Of a stretch of 64,000 nucleotides of DNA, positions 55,175-64,000 are shown in pieces. Made by a program: the position numbers and the translations under genes. Every line of letters begins with the position of its first letter. Positions within the stretch are counted from its first letter, which is position 1. The stretch comes from an uncultured Pelagibacteraceae bacterium (lineage in GTDB: Bacteria > Pseudomonadota > Alphaproteobacteria > Pelagibacterales > Pelagibacteraceae): assembly GCA_902592445.1 (NCBI GenBank), contig CACJEN010000002.1, forward strand, positions 62,001 through 126,000, written 5' to 3'. The notes beneath the pieces were generated by a model that saw nothing but the letters and a program-made list of their open reading frames with translations, did no database searches and was not told the origin of the DNA.

Positions 55175-58030
55175 ATGGGCTCTTTTTTAATTAAAATAAT
55201 TTTTTTTATAATTGCTTTAAGTTGGAGCAATATATCTCATTCTGTAACTATTCTTGGAACTGGTGCTGGAGCGTTGCAAGGCGGTGATCTTACTGATCCA
55301 GAAAATGATGGAGTAGATGGTGCGCATACAAATTGGAACTGGTCGTCAATTAGTGCAAGTAGTGAACCTCGGTGGACTGGGGAAGGCTCATATAATGTGT
55401 TTGATAATAAAGTTGGTTCTTCTAATAACAAATGGTGTTGTAATGGACCAACTCAATGGATAGCCGTTGAATTTGCACAAGCATATGTCTTAACTAGTTT
55501 CACAATAACTTCTGGAAATGACGTTCCATCTAGAGATCCTGATGTTTGGAAAATACAAGGTTCAAATGATGGAAATAATTGGACAGACATTTTTACTTAT
55601 AATAATGATGGTTCTTCACCTTGGAGTGACCGTAATCAAGTTCTTTTGTATAGTGGAGGCGGAGATGATTATCCTACACCAAGTGCTTATAAACATTTCC
55701 GTTATCGTGTAACTTCTACTGGAGGTGGTCACCATCAAATCAATGAATTAGAGTTTTTTGGCAACGTTGACAGCACTGATCCAACCCTTACCTCATCTGT
55801 ACCTGCTGATAATGATACAGGAGTTTTAAGTACCACAGACATAGTTTTAAATTTTGATGAAGCTGTAAATACTGGAAGTGGAAATGTAACGATTAAGAAA
55901 ACATCAGACGATTCAGTTATTGAAGCAATTGATGTAACAAGCGGTCAAGTAAGTGGATCCGGTTCAGCACAAATTACAGTAAATCCTTCAGTTACATTGG
56001 ATAGCTCTACCGAGTATTACGTTCTAATTGATGCAACTGCTTTTGATGATCTTTCTGGAAACAGTTATGCTGGGATTAGTTCAACAACCGCACTAAGTTT
56101 TACTGTAGCAGACACCACAGATCCAACTCTTACCTCATCTGTACCTGCTGATAATGCAACAGGTGTTGCTGGTAATGCAAATATAGTTCTAAACTTTAGT
56201 GAAAGTGTAACTACGCAAACTGGAGATATAATAATAAAGAAAACATCTGATAATTCAATTGCTGAAACAATTGATGTAACAACTGGTCAAGTAAGTGGAT
56301 CTGGGACAGCACAAATTACAGTAAATCCTTCAGTTACATTGAGTAGCTCAATAGAATATTACGTTTTAATTGATGCAACTGCTTTTGATGATACAGCTGG
56401 AAATAGTTACGCTGGGATTAGTTCAACAACCGCTTTAAGTTTTACAATAGCAGACACCACAGATCCAACTCTTACTTCATCAGTGCCCGCTGATAATGCA
56501 ACAGGTGTTTCTGTTGATGCAGATATAGTTCTAAATTTTAGTGAAAGTGTTAATGCTGTAAATGGAAATGTAACTATTAAGAAAACATCAGACGATTCAG
56601 TTATTGAGGCAATTGATGTAACTACTGGTCAACTAAGTGGGTCTGGGACAGCACAAATTACATTAAATCCCTCAGTAAGTTTGCAAAGTGGCATAGAGTA
56701 TTATGTTTTAATTGATGCAACAGCATTTGATGATCTTTCTGGAAATAGTTATGCCGGAATTAATTCAACAACTGCATTAAGTTTTACAACGGCATCAAAA
56801 TCAGATCCAACAAATGATAAAGATGTAGTTGGATTAATTGAGGGACAAGCTGATCAAGCAACAAATGTTTTCACTCAATCTTTAGGTTTAATTTCTAGTA
56901 GACTTGAGTATTTAAGGCAAAACAAAGACATCAACAATCTAAGCAAAAATGAGCTAAAGATTGATTTTGCTGATGAAATGCTCACTACATTAGCCAAAGC
57001 TTTAAAAGCCTCGATATCAGAGTCTGATACAAAAAGTGTTGAGACTGATGACTGGACAACTTGGTCAAAAGGTTCAATTAGAGTTTCAAAAATAGGTGAT
57101 ACTAGTAATTCGTCTGAAAAAGAAATTGATAGTCAAGGGATCGCTTTTGGAATTGACAAAAAAATAAATGAAAATGATATTTATGGATTTTCTTTTCAAT
57201 ATGGACAAAGCGATACAGATGTTGGATCTAATGGAAGTGGAATTGATGGAAAGAATTACAGCATAGCATGGTATAGAACCAAGCCTATTGATAACGATAA
57301 TTTTATTGAGGGCACAATAGGTATTGGTAAAATAAAAACCGATATTGAGAGAAAATCTGGCTCAAATACATTAACCGCGTCTAGAAATGGTGAACAAATA
57401 TTTGGTTCAATTAATTTTGGAAAAAATATCAGTAAAGGAAATTTTGACTTTAACCCAGTTTTAAGAGTTGATCTTGGATACACAGAACTCGATGAATATT
57501 CAGAGGTGGGAACAGATGCACTGTCCTATGGGGATCAGGAAATACAAAATGGTTTGCTGTCATTAGGATTTGGATTTAATAACTTAATAAAATTTGAAAA
57601 TAGCAAATTAAAGCCTATAGGTTTAGTTGAACTTGGATTAGACTTCAGCGATTCATCAACTACAAAATTAAATTATATATCTGATACAAGTACTGTCTAT
57701 ACTTACACGCATGATAACACATCAGACTACATGTTAACCTCAGAGATTGGATTTCTATATGAATCAAATGATAATTTAATAATAAATACAAGTTATAAAC
57801 GTATACAAGGAGAAAGAGATCAACATTCAGATACGTTAGTATTTGGTTTAAATTTTGAACCAAATAAAGACATTAATTACGCCTTCCAGCTTTCTGATAC
57901 TGAAAATTTGTCCGCTGGATTAAACATACTTAAAAAAGTAAACGATGTTGATATAAACTTTAATTTTGATCAACAAATAAATAATAATACAGAAAATAAT
58001 GCGGAAATATTAATTAATAGAATATTTTAA
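55175..58030 (+). CDS. Autotransporter-type surface protein: signal peptide, F5/8 type C (discoidin)-like domain, three Ig-like repeats, C-terminal beta-barrel
   Basis: 'QWIAVEFAQAYVLTSFTITSGND...WKIQGSNDGNNWTDI'; three 'DPTLTSSVPADNxTGV...' repeats; barrel-like C-terminus ending in Phe. Confidence 0.87.
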   Translation: MGSFLIKIIFFIIALSWSNISHSVTILGTGAGALQGGDLTDPENDGVDGAHTNWNWSSISASSEPRWTGEGSYNVFDNKVGSSNNKWCCNGPTQWIAVEFAQAYVLTSFTITSGNDVPSRDPDVWKIQGSNDGNNWTDIFTYNNDGSSPWSDRNQVLLYSGGGDDYPTPSAYKHFRYRVTSTGGGHHQINELEFFGNVDSTDPTLTSSVPADNDTGVLSTTDIVLNFDEAVNTGSGNVTIKKTSDDSVIEAIDVTSGQVSGSGSAQITVNPSVTLDSSTEYYVLIDATAFDDLSGNSYAGISSTTALSFTVADTTDPTLTSSVPADNATGVAGNANIVLNFSESVTTQTGDIIIKKTSDNSIAETIDVTTGQVSGSGTAQITVNPSVTLSSSIEYYVLIDATAFDDTAGNSYAGISSTTALSFTIADTTDPTLTSSVPADNATGVSVDADIVLNFSESVNAVNGNVTIKKTSDDSVIEAIDVTTGQLSGSGTAQITLNPSVSLQSGIEYYVLIDATAFDDLSGNSYAGINSTTALSFTTASKSDPTNDKDVVGLIEGQADQATNVFTQSLGLISSRLEYLRQNKDINNLSKNELKIDFADEMLTTLAKALKASISESDTKSVETDDWTTWSKGSIRVSKIGDTSNSSEKEIDSQGIAFGIDKKINENDIYGFSFQYGQSDTDVGSNGSGIDGKNYSIAWYRTKPIDNDNFIEGTIGIGKIKTDIERKSGSNTLTASRNGEQIFGSINFGKNISKGNFDFNPVLRVDLGYTELDEYSEVGTDALSYGDQEIQNGLLSLGFGFNNLIKFENSKLKPIGLVELGLDFSDSSTTKLNYISDTSTVYTYTHDNTSDYMLTSEIGFLYESNDNLIINTSYKRIQGERDQHSDTLVFGLNFEPNKDINYAFQLSDTENLSAGLNILKKVNDVDINFNFDQQINNNTENNAEILINRIF
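55778..56803 (+). repeat. Three tandem in-frame 342-bp (114-aa) Ig-like repeats
   Basis: Units 55778-56119, 56120-56461 and 56462-56803, each beginning GATCCAAC and encoding DPTLTSS; no indels between units. Confidence 0.95.
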
Positions 58031-58031
58031 A

Positions 58032-58370
58032 TCAATTTTTTGATTTAAAATTTATTCCTTTTGTCTCAAAAAGTTTTGCTAGTTCGCCATTCTCGTACAT
58101 TTCTTTAATAATGTCACAACCACCCACAAATTCATTTTTAACATATAGTTGTGGTATAGTAGGCCAATCACTATAAACTTTAATTCCTTCTCTAACACTT
58201 TGATTTGCTAAAACGTCAACACTTTTAAAATTTACTTCTAAAATTTTCAGAATATTAGTTACCGCCATCGAAAAACCACACTGAGGTGCATCAGGAGTAC
58301 CTTTCATAAAAAGACAGACTTCATTACTTTCTATTTCATTTTTGATCATATCATTTGTTTGTTGGTCCAT
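58032..58370 (-). CDS. grxD: Monothiol glutaredoxin, Grx4 family
   Basis: 'VCLFMKGTPDAPQCGFSMAV', 'DWPTIPQLYVKNEFVGGCDII'. Confidence 0.94.
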   Translation of the reverse strand: MDQQTNDMIKNEIESNEVCLFMKGTPDAPQCGFSMAVTNILKILEVNFKSVDVLANQSVREGIKVYSDWPTIPQLYVKNEFVGGCDIIKEMYENGELAKLFETKGINFKSKN

Positions 58371-58371
58371 T

Positions 58372-58602
58372 TTAATTCTCCTTAGTTTTAATTGCTAAAG
58401 CATGAAGTTCATTACCCATTTTGCCTTTAAGTGAGTTATATACCATTTTATGCTGCTCAATTTTACTTTTTCCAGAAAACTCTGATGATGTAACAGTTGC
58501 TGAATAATGATTACCATCACCTGCTAAATCTTGTATTTCAATACTAGCATCTGGCATTGCCTCTTTGATTAAATTTTCTATCTCTTTTAAATCCATTGCC
58601 AT
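58372..58602 (-). CDS. BolA family protein
   Basis: 76 aa; 'SATVTSSEFSGKSKIEQHKMVYNSLKGKMGNELHALAIKT'; coupled to grxD. Confidence 0.93.
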   Translation of the reverse strand: MAMDLKEIENLIKEAMPDASIEIQDLAGDGNHYSATVTSSEFSGKSKIEQHKMVYNSLKGKMGNELHALAIKTKEN

Positions 58603-58603
58603 A

Positions 58604-60796
58604 TTAGTTTTCCATATAACTCTTTAACCAATATTTATGTGTCTTTGATAATTCTTCAATAGGTAAATTAATCTCTTCATTAAAACTTAAGATTTTATCC
58701 TCAATTAGTCCTAAATTATCATAATGGACTGAATTTTTCTCCAATAAATCGTTAACTTTTTTAATATTTGTTTTTTCAATTTCTATTATATATCTGCCCT
58801 GATCTTCACTAAAGAAATACTCAAATTTATTTATTAAGTCTTTAAATGGGTTAATTTTAATTCCTTTTTGACCTTTGATACACATTTTAGTCACAGCTAC
58901 TAAAATTCCTCCTAAAGAAACATCATGGCAAGATTGAATTAAGTTTTTATTAATTAAATTTAATAATGTTTCACCAATATTTTTTTCATTAAACAGGTTA
59001 ATACTTGGCGGTGGACCTTTTTTTTCCAATAAAATATTTCTTGCAAATATACTTTGATCTAAATGTCCCTCAGTTTTACCAATCACATAAACAACATTTC
59101 CTGACTTTTTAAAATCCATTGTAATCATTTTTTGATAATCTTTAATTAAACCTACTCCTCCTATTGCAGGTGTTGGTTTAATACCTTTATCTTTTGTCTC
59201 GTTGTAAAAAGATACGTTTCCAGAGACGACTGGAAAATCTAAATACTTACTAGCTTCAGTTATTCCTTCTACACATTCAACAAATTCACCCATATTTTTT
59301 TCTTTTTCTGGGTTACCAAAGTTTAAACAATTTGTAATAGCTAATGGTTTTGCACCTACAGAAATAAGATTTCTCCAACTTTCGCATACAATTTGTTTTC
59401 CTCCAGTTAAAGGATGAGAAAAACAGTATGATGCAGAAGAGTCTACTGATGCAGCTACTGCTTTTGAAGTACCATGAACTCTTACTACTCCAGCATCACC
59501 GCCTGGTTTTTGTATTGTATCACCCATAACAGTATGATCGTACTGATCCCAAATCCACCTTTTATCAGCAACATTTGGACTACATAAAATTTTATTTAAA
59601 CAATCTGATAATTTTAAAGATTTAAATTGTTGTTTATCAAATTTTAATTTTTGTGGTAATTTTGTTTTTTTCCATTTTCTGTCGTAGATCGGAGCATCCT
59701 CTGCAAGAAAATCAATAGGTATAGATGCAACATTTTTATCATTAAATAACAAATCTATTTTTTTTGAATTAGTTGTTTTTCCTATGACAGCAAAATCTAA
59801 GTTCCATTTATCAAATATTTTTTTTGCATATTCTTCTTTACCATTTTCTAAAACAATCAACATCCTTTCCTGACTTTCTGAAAGCATAATTTCATAGGGT
59901 GTCATTTTTTCTTCTCTACAAGGAACTTTGTTTAAATTTAATTCAATTCCTAATTTACCTTTTGATGCCATTTCGACACTAGAAGATGTTAAACCTGCCG
60001 CTCCCATATCTTGAATTGCAATTATCGAGTTGTCAGCCATAAGTTCAAGGCATGCTTCTAACAACAGCTTTTCTGTAAATGGATCACCAACTTGAACGGT
60101 TGGTTTTTTTTCCTCTATTTCATCGTCAAAAGTTGCCGAAGCCATACTAGCTCCATGTATTCCATCTCTACCAGTTTTAGATCCAACATAAATTACGGGC
60201 TTATCTATACCCGCAGCTTTTGAATAAAATATTTTATTTTTATTTACCAAGCCTAAAGTCATTGCATTTACTAATATATTTCCATTATAACTCTCATCAA
60301 AAGAAGTTTGTCCTGCAACTGTAGGGACACCAATACAATTTCCGTATCCACCAATACCTTTAACCACTCCTCTTAGTAAGTTTTTAGTTTTTTTATGTTG
60401 TGGAGATCCAAAATGAATTGAATTTAAATTTGCAATAGGTCTCGCGCCCATAGTAAAAACATCGCGCATAATTCCACCAACGCCAGTTGCTGCTCCTTGA
60501 TATGGTTCAATAAAAGATGGGTGATTATGACTTTCTATTTTAAAAACAATTGCATCTTCATCTCCAATATCTATTACACCTGCATTTTCACCTGGTCCTT
60601 GTATGACTTGCTTACCTTTTGTATGAAGCTTTTTAAGATGTTTTCTTGAGGATTTATATGAACAATGCTCATTCCACATTGCAGAAAATATTGCAAGCTC
60701 AGTAATATTTGGCACTCTTTTTAAAAGATCACAAATTTTTTTGTATTCATCTTTTTTTAATCCGTGCTCAACTGCAATTTTTTCATTAACTTCCAT
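58604..60796 (-). CDS. purL: Phosphoribosylformylglycinamidine synthase subunit PurL
   Basis: '[17 protein letters not shown]', '[37 protein letters not shown]'. Confidence 0.96.
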   Translation of the reverse strand: MEVNEKIAVEHGLKKDEYKKICDLLKRVPNITELAIFSAMWNEHCSYKSSRKHLKKLHTKGKQVIQGPGENAGVIDIGDEDAIVFKIESHNHPSFIEPYQGAATGVGGIMRDVFTMGARPIANLNSIHFGSPQHKKTKNLLRGVVKGIGGYGNCIGVPTVAGQTSFDESYNGNILVNAMTLGLVNKNKIFYSKAAGIDKPVIYVGSKTGRDGIHGASMASATFDDEIEEKKPTVQVGDPFTEKLLLEACLELMADNSIIAIQDMGAAGLTSSSVEMASKGKLGIELNLNKVPCREEKMTPYEIMLSESQERMLIVLENGKEEYAKKIFDKWNLDFAVIGKTTNSKKIDLLFNDKNVASIPIDFLAEDAPIYDRKWKKTKLPQKLKFDKQQFKSLKLSDCLNKILCSPNVADKRWIWDQYDHTVMGDTIQKPGGDAGVVRVHGTSKAVAASVDSSASYCFSHPLTGGKQIVCESWRNLISVGAKPLAITNCLNFGNPEKEKNMGEFVECVEGITEASKYLDFPVVSGNVSFYNETKDKGIKPTPAIGGVGLIKDYQKMITMDFKKSGNVVYVIGKTEGHLDQSIFARNILLEKKGPPPSINLFNEKNIGETLLNLINKNLIQSCHDVSLGGILVAVTKMCIKGQKGIKINPFKDLINKFEYFFSEDQGRYIIEIEKTNIKKVNDLLEKNSVHYDNLGLIEDKILSFNEEINLPIEELSKTHKYWLKSYMEN

Positions 60797-61479
60797 TAAT
60801 TTAAATTACGCAATAAATTTTCAAAAAATAATGATCCATCTTCACCAGATAAATATTTATCTATCATTCTTTCAGGGTGGGGCATCATACCCAAGACATT
60901 CTTGTTACTATTAAATATCCCAGCTATATTTTTTATTGCTCCATTAGGATTATTTTCATCACCTTCCTCACCATGGTCATTGCAATAAGTAACAGCTATT
61001 TGATTATTATCTTCTAAAGATTTAATCTCATCATTAGAGCAAAAATAATTTCCTTCATTATGAGCTATGTGTAGTTCTAGTATATCTTTTTTAATATCTT
61101 TGAAGTATTTATTTTTCTTATCTTTAACTTTTACAAATACATTTTTACAAATAAAATTTAGATATTTATTTTGTTGAAGAATACCAGGTAATAAGCCAGT
61201 TTCTGTTAAAATTTGAAAACCGTTACATATACCCAAAACTAAGCCACCTGAGTTTGCAAAATCTATAACAGATTTAATTATTTTTGATTTTGAAGCTATA
61301 CTTCCACATCTTAAATAATCACCGTATGAAAATCCTCCTGGTAAAACAATTAAATCACTTTTTGGTATTGAATTGTCATTATGCCAGATCATTTGGTTTT
61401 TAAAACCAAACTTTCTAAGTGCTACATCCATATCTCTGTCACAATTTGACCCTGGAAAAATTATGACTGAGGACTTCAT
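60796..61479 (-). CDS. purQ: Phosphoribosylformylglycinamidine synthase subunit PurQ
   Basis: '[12 protein letters not shown]', '[17 protein letters not shown]', '[11 protein letters not shown]', 'MMPHPERM'. Confidence 0.96.
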   Translation of the reverse strand: MKSSVIIFPGSNCDRDMDVALRKFGFKNQMIWHNDNSIPKSDLIVLPGGFSYGDYLRCGSIASKSKIIKSVIDFANSGGLVLGICNGFQILTETGLLPGILQQNKYLNFICKNVFVKVKDKKNKYFKDIKKDILELHIAHNEGNYFCSNDEIKSLEDNNQIAVTYCNDHGEEGDENNPNGAIKNIAGIFNSNKNVLGMMPHPERMIDKYLSGEDGSLFFENLLRNLN

Positions 61480-61482
61480 TTT

Positions 61483-61716
61483 TTAAAGTATTTTATAATC
61501 CTCAATAACTAGATTAGCTAAAAGTTTTTTACACATATCCTCAACCTGCAATTTTGCTTTAGCTTCATCATTTTCATTAACATTTATTTCAAAGAATTTA
61601 CCCTGTCGAACGTCATCGACATTATTAAAATTCATACCATTCAAAGTTTGCTGTATAGCTTTACCTTGGGGATCAAGCACTCCATTTTTAAGAGTAACTA
61701 CAACTTTTATTATCAT
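61483..61716 (-). CDS. purS: Phosphoribosylformylglycinamidine synthase subunit PurS
   Basis: 'VVVTLKNGVLDPQGKAIQQTLNGMNFNNVDDVRQGKFFEI'. Confidence 0.95.
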   Translation of the reverse strand: MIIKVVVTLKNGVLDPQGKAIQQTLNGMNFNNVDDVRQGKFFEINVNENDEAKAKLQVEDMCKKLLANLVIEDYKIL

Positions 61717-62501
61717 TATTTCTTTTTAAATTTTACTGCTTTCGGTTTGCTATATTTTAATGGTCTAATGTTAGATTGTTCATGGAGTATATCTAATCTT
61801 CTAGCAACTTCTTGATAACCTTCAACTAAATTTCCTAAGTCTTTTCTAAATCTATCTTTATCTAATTTCTTATCAGTGGTTGCATCCCACAATCTACAAG
61901 TGTCAGGACTAATTTCGTCTGCTAAAATAATATCTTTTTTTCCATTTTTTTCTAATCTTCCAAATTCAACTTTAAAATCAACCAATTTAATACCGACACC
62001 TCTAAACATGCCTTGAAGAAAATCATTTATCCTTGCTAATTCGTTATTCACAAAATCAATTTCAAAATCATCCATCCATTTAAATGTCATGATATGTTCT
62101 TTACTGATAAGTGGGTCACCCAATTCATCATTTTTTAAACAATATTCAACGAGCGGATATTCAAGGACTGTTCCGTCTTCAATACCTAGTCTTTTAGTTA
62201 ATGAACCAGTTGCTATATTTCTTACAATAAATTCTATTGGAATTATCTCAACATGTTGAATTAGCTGCTCTCTCATATTAAGACGTTTTACTAAGTGATT
62301 TTTAATTCCTACTTGATTTAAATTTGTAAGAATATGTTCTGAAATTCTATTATTTAAAATTCCTTTACCATCTATTACATCTTTTTTTTGGTTGTTAAAA
62401 GCCGTAGCATCATCTTTGAAGTGCTGGATGACTAGGTTTTTATCACTCGTTGCAAAAATTATTTTTGCTTTACCTTCGTATAATTTTTTTCCTTTTTTCA
62501 T
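61716..62501 (-). CDS. purC: SAICAR synthase
   Basis: 'LYEGKAKIIFATSDKNLVIQHFKDDATAFN', 'ILADEISPDTCRLWD'. Confidence 0.96.
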   Translation of the reverse strand: MKKGKKLYEGKAKIIFATSDKNLVIQHFKDDATAFNNQKKDVIDGKGILNNRISEHILTNLNQVGIKNHLVKRLNMREQLIQHVEIIPIEFIVRNIATGSLTKRLGIEDGTVLEYPLVEYCLKNDELGDPLISKEHIMTFKWMDDFEIDFVNNELARINDFLQGMFRGVGIKLVDFKVEFGRLEKNGKKDIILADEISPDTCRLWDATTDKKLDKDRFRKDLGNLVEGYQEVARRLDILHEQSNIRPLKYSKPKAVKFKKK

Positions 62502-63793
62502 TATTTAAAAACTCTATTAAATATATAACTTATATTTTTAAAATGTTTAGAATATGTAAATATTTTATTAATTTTGTTTTCAGAAATTTTTTCGGTAATT
62601 CTTTTATCTTTTTTAACAAGATCAATTAAATTTATATTTTTTGAGAAACTAGATTTTGCGTGTCCTTGGACTAACCTATAAGCCTTCTCTCTTTGCATTC
62701 CAGATTTAGTTAATTCAAGCATTAGTTCTTGAGAAAACACCAATCCTTTTGTAAAATTTAAATTTTCTAACATTTTCTTTGGATAAACTATCATTTTATC
62801 TAAAATATTAGCCAATCTAACAAGTGCGAAATCTAGAGTTATATTTGCATCGGGGCCTATATTTCTTTCAACACTTGAGTGCGAAATATCTCTTTCATGC
62901 CAAAGAGCAATATTTTCTAGAGCAGGGACTACATAACTTCTAACCATTCTCGCTAAGCCAGTTAAATTTTCACTTAATATTGGATTTTTTTTATGAGGCA
63001 TTGCTGAAGACCCTTTCTGATCTTTAGAAAAAAATTCTTGTAATTCATAAACCTCTGATCTTTGAAGATGACGTATTTCTGTAGCAACTCTCTCAACAGA
63101 GCCTGCAATAATACCTAATATTGCAAAATAATGTGCATGTCGATCTCTTGGAATAATTTGCGTTGATATAGGTTCAGGTTTGAGTTTTAATTTTTTTGCT
63201 ACATACATTTCTATTTTTGGATCTATATTTGCAAAAGTTCCAACTGCTCCTGAAATAGCGCAAGTTGATATTTCCTCGATCGCATCCTTAAGTCTTTTTT
63301 TATTACGTTTAAACTCTTCGTAAAAAGATGCCAATTTCAGTCCAAATGTTATTGGTTCAGCATGAATACCGTGGCTTCTACCAATACAAGGTGTCATCTT
63401 ATATTTTTTTGCTTGTTTTTTTAAAACTGATAAAATTTTATCTATATCGTTTAATAATATATTTCCTGATTGAACTAATTGTATATTAAAACTTGTGTCT
63501 AAAACATCAGACGAGGTCATTCCTTGATGAAGGTATCTTGCTTTAATTCCAGCCTGTTCGGTAATTGATGTTAAAAACGCAATAACATCATGTTTTACTT
63601 TTGCTTCAATATCATGAATTCTTTTGACTTTAATTTTGCCTTTTCTTTTAACAATTGAAGCTACACCTCTTGGAATTATTTTGTATTTTTCCATTGCTTC
63701 TGCTGCTGCAATTTCAACATCAAGCCAAATTTTATATTTGTTTTCCTCTGACCAAATATTGACTAATTCTTTTCTTGAATATCGAGATATCAT
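62501..63793 (-). CDS. purB: Adenylosuccinate lyase
   Basis: 'YLHQGMTSSDVLDTSFNIQL', 'GRSHGIHAEPITFGLK', 'QKGSSAMPHKKNPILSE'. Confidence 0.96.
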   Translation of the reverse strand: MISRYSRKELVNIWSEENKYKIWLDVEIAAAEAMEKYKIIPRGVASIVKRKGKIKVKRIHDIEAKVKHDVIAFLTSITEQAGIKARYLHQGMTSSDVLDTSFNIQLVQSGNILLNDIDKILSVLKKQAKKYKMTPCIGRSHGIHAEPITFGLKLASFYEEFKRNKKRLKDAIEEISTCAISGAVGTFANIDPKIEMYVAKKLKLKPEPISTQIIPRDRHAHYFAILGIIAGSVERVATEIRHLQRSEVYELQEFFSKDQKGSSAMPHKKNPILSENLTGLARMVRSYVVPALENIALWHERDISHSSVERNIGPDANITLDFALVRLANILDKMIVYPKKMLENLNFTKGLVFSQELMLELTKSGMQREKAYRLVQGHAKSSFSKNINLIDLVKKDKRITEKISENKINKIFTYSKHFKNISYIFNRVFK

Positions 63794-64000
63794 TAAATTT
63801 TATATGGAGGCCTTTTATAACCTTTAACAGATTCTGTAAAAATTTCATAAGAATCCTCTGTAATTCCTATTGTATGTTCAAATTGTGCTGATAATGATTT
63901 ATCTTTTGTGACTGCTGTCCACCCATCATTTAAAACTTTTACATCATATTTACCATCATTAATCATTGGTTCAATTGTGAAAGTCATTCCTGGTCTTAAT
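63793..64000 (-). CDS. map: Type I methionine aminopeptidase, C-terminal fragment truncated by window end
   Basis: 'LRPGMTFTIEPMINDGKYDVKVLNDGWTAVTKDKSLSAQFEHTIGITED' open to the window edge. Confidence 0.93.
   Translation of the reverse strand, partial: LRPGMTFTIEPMINDGKYDVKVLNDGWTAVTKDKSLSAQFEHTIGITEDSYEIFTESVKGYKRPPYKI

Noticed and set aside
55778-56803. Regular repeats considered as CRISPR-like or mobile-element repeats
   Set aside because: Units are 342 bp, contiguous, in frame and encode Ig-like domains; no short repeats with unique spacers.
1-64000. tRNA, rRNA, integrase/transposase, toxin-antitoxin or defence systems
   Set aside because: Scanned for hallmark motifs and protein families; none supported. 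Short or diverged RNAs could be missed by eye.

Overview
This 64-kb, very AT-rich, densely packed window looks like a chromosomal segment of a streamlined marine alphaproteobacterium, most consistent with SAR11/Pelagibacterales. That assignment is inference from protein style, base composition, tiny spacers and transporter content; no search was run. I see about 55 protein-coding genes and no convincing tRNA, rRNA, CRISPR array, prophage or transposon. Main blocks: (1) an amino-acid-type ABC transporter (SBP plus two permeases) with no adjacent ATPase; (2) a small glycosyltransferase/MATE/DUF6165 block; (3) rpoZ; (4) an osmolyte-type ABC transporter (SBP, double-length fused permease, ATPase) interleaved with a GcvT/DmdA-like protein and a cytoplasmic DMSO-reductase-family molybdoenzyme; (5) an Fe-ADH/amidase/DMT/homocysteine methyltransferase operon; (6) a CoA-ester lyase/enolase pair; (7) a TRAP transporter with crotonase and CaiB-type CoA-transferase; (8) an FAD/Fe-S oxidase, an MR/MLE-superfamily enzyme and a serine-glyoxylate-type aminotransferase; (9) nrdAB; (10) a prpDBC-like methylcitrate cluster; (11) a GlmU C-terminal-only protein next to glmS; (12) aro/nadE/cysS/cimA/trmJ-like/rpsD; (13) a 951-aa autotransporter with a discoidin-like domain and three tandem 342-bp Ig-like repeats; (14) grxD-bolA-purLQSCB-map. 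The best candidate for an undescribed system is the 11.1-19.0 kb locus (S/N-oxide reductase + DmdA-like protein + osmolyte ABC transporter), possibly extending through the 20-24.5 kb operon. Its substrate is unknown and my proposal is a hypothesis. Domain calls are from motif recognition by eye.
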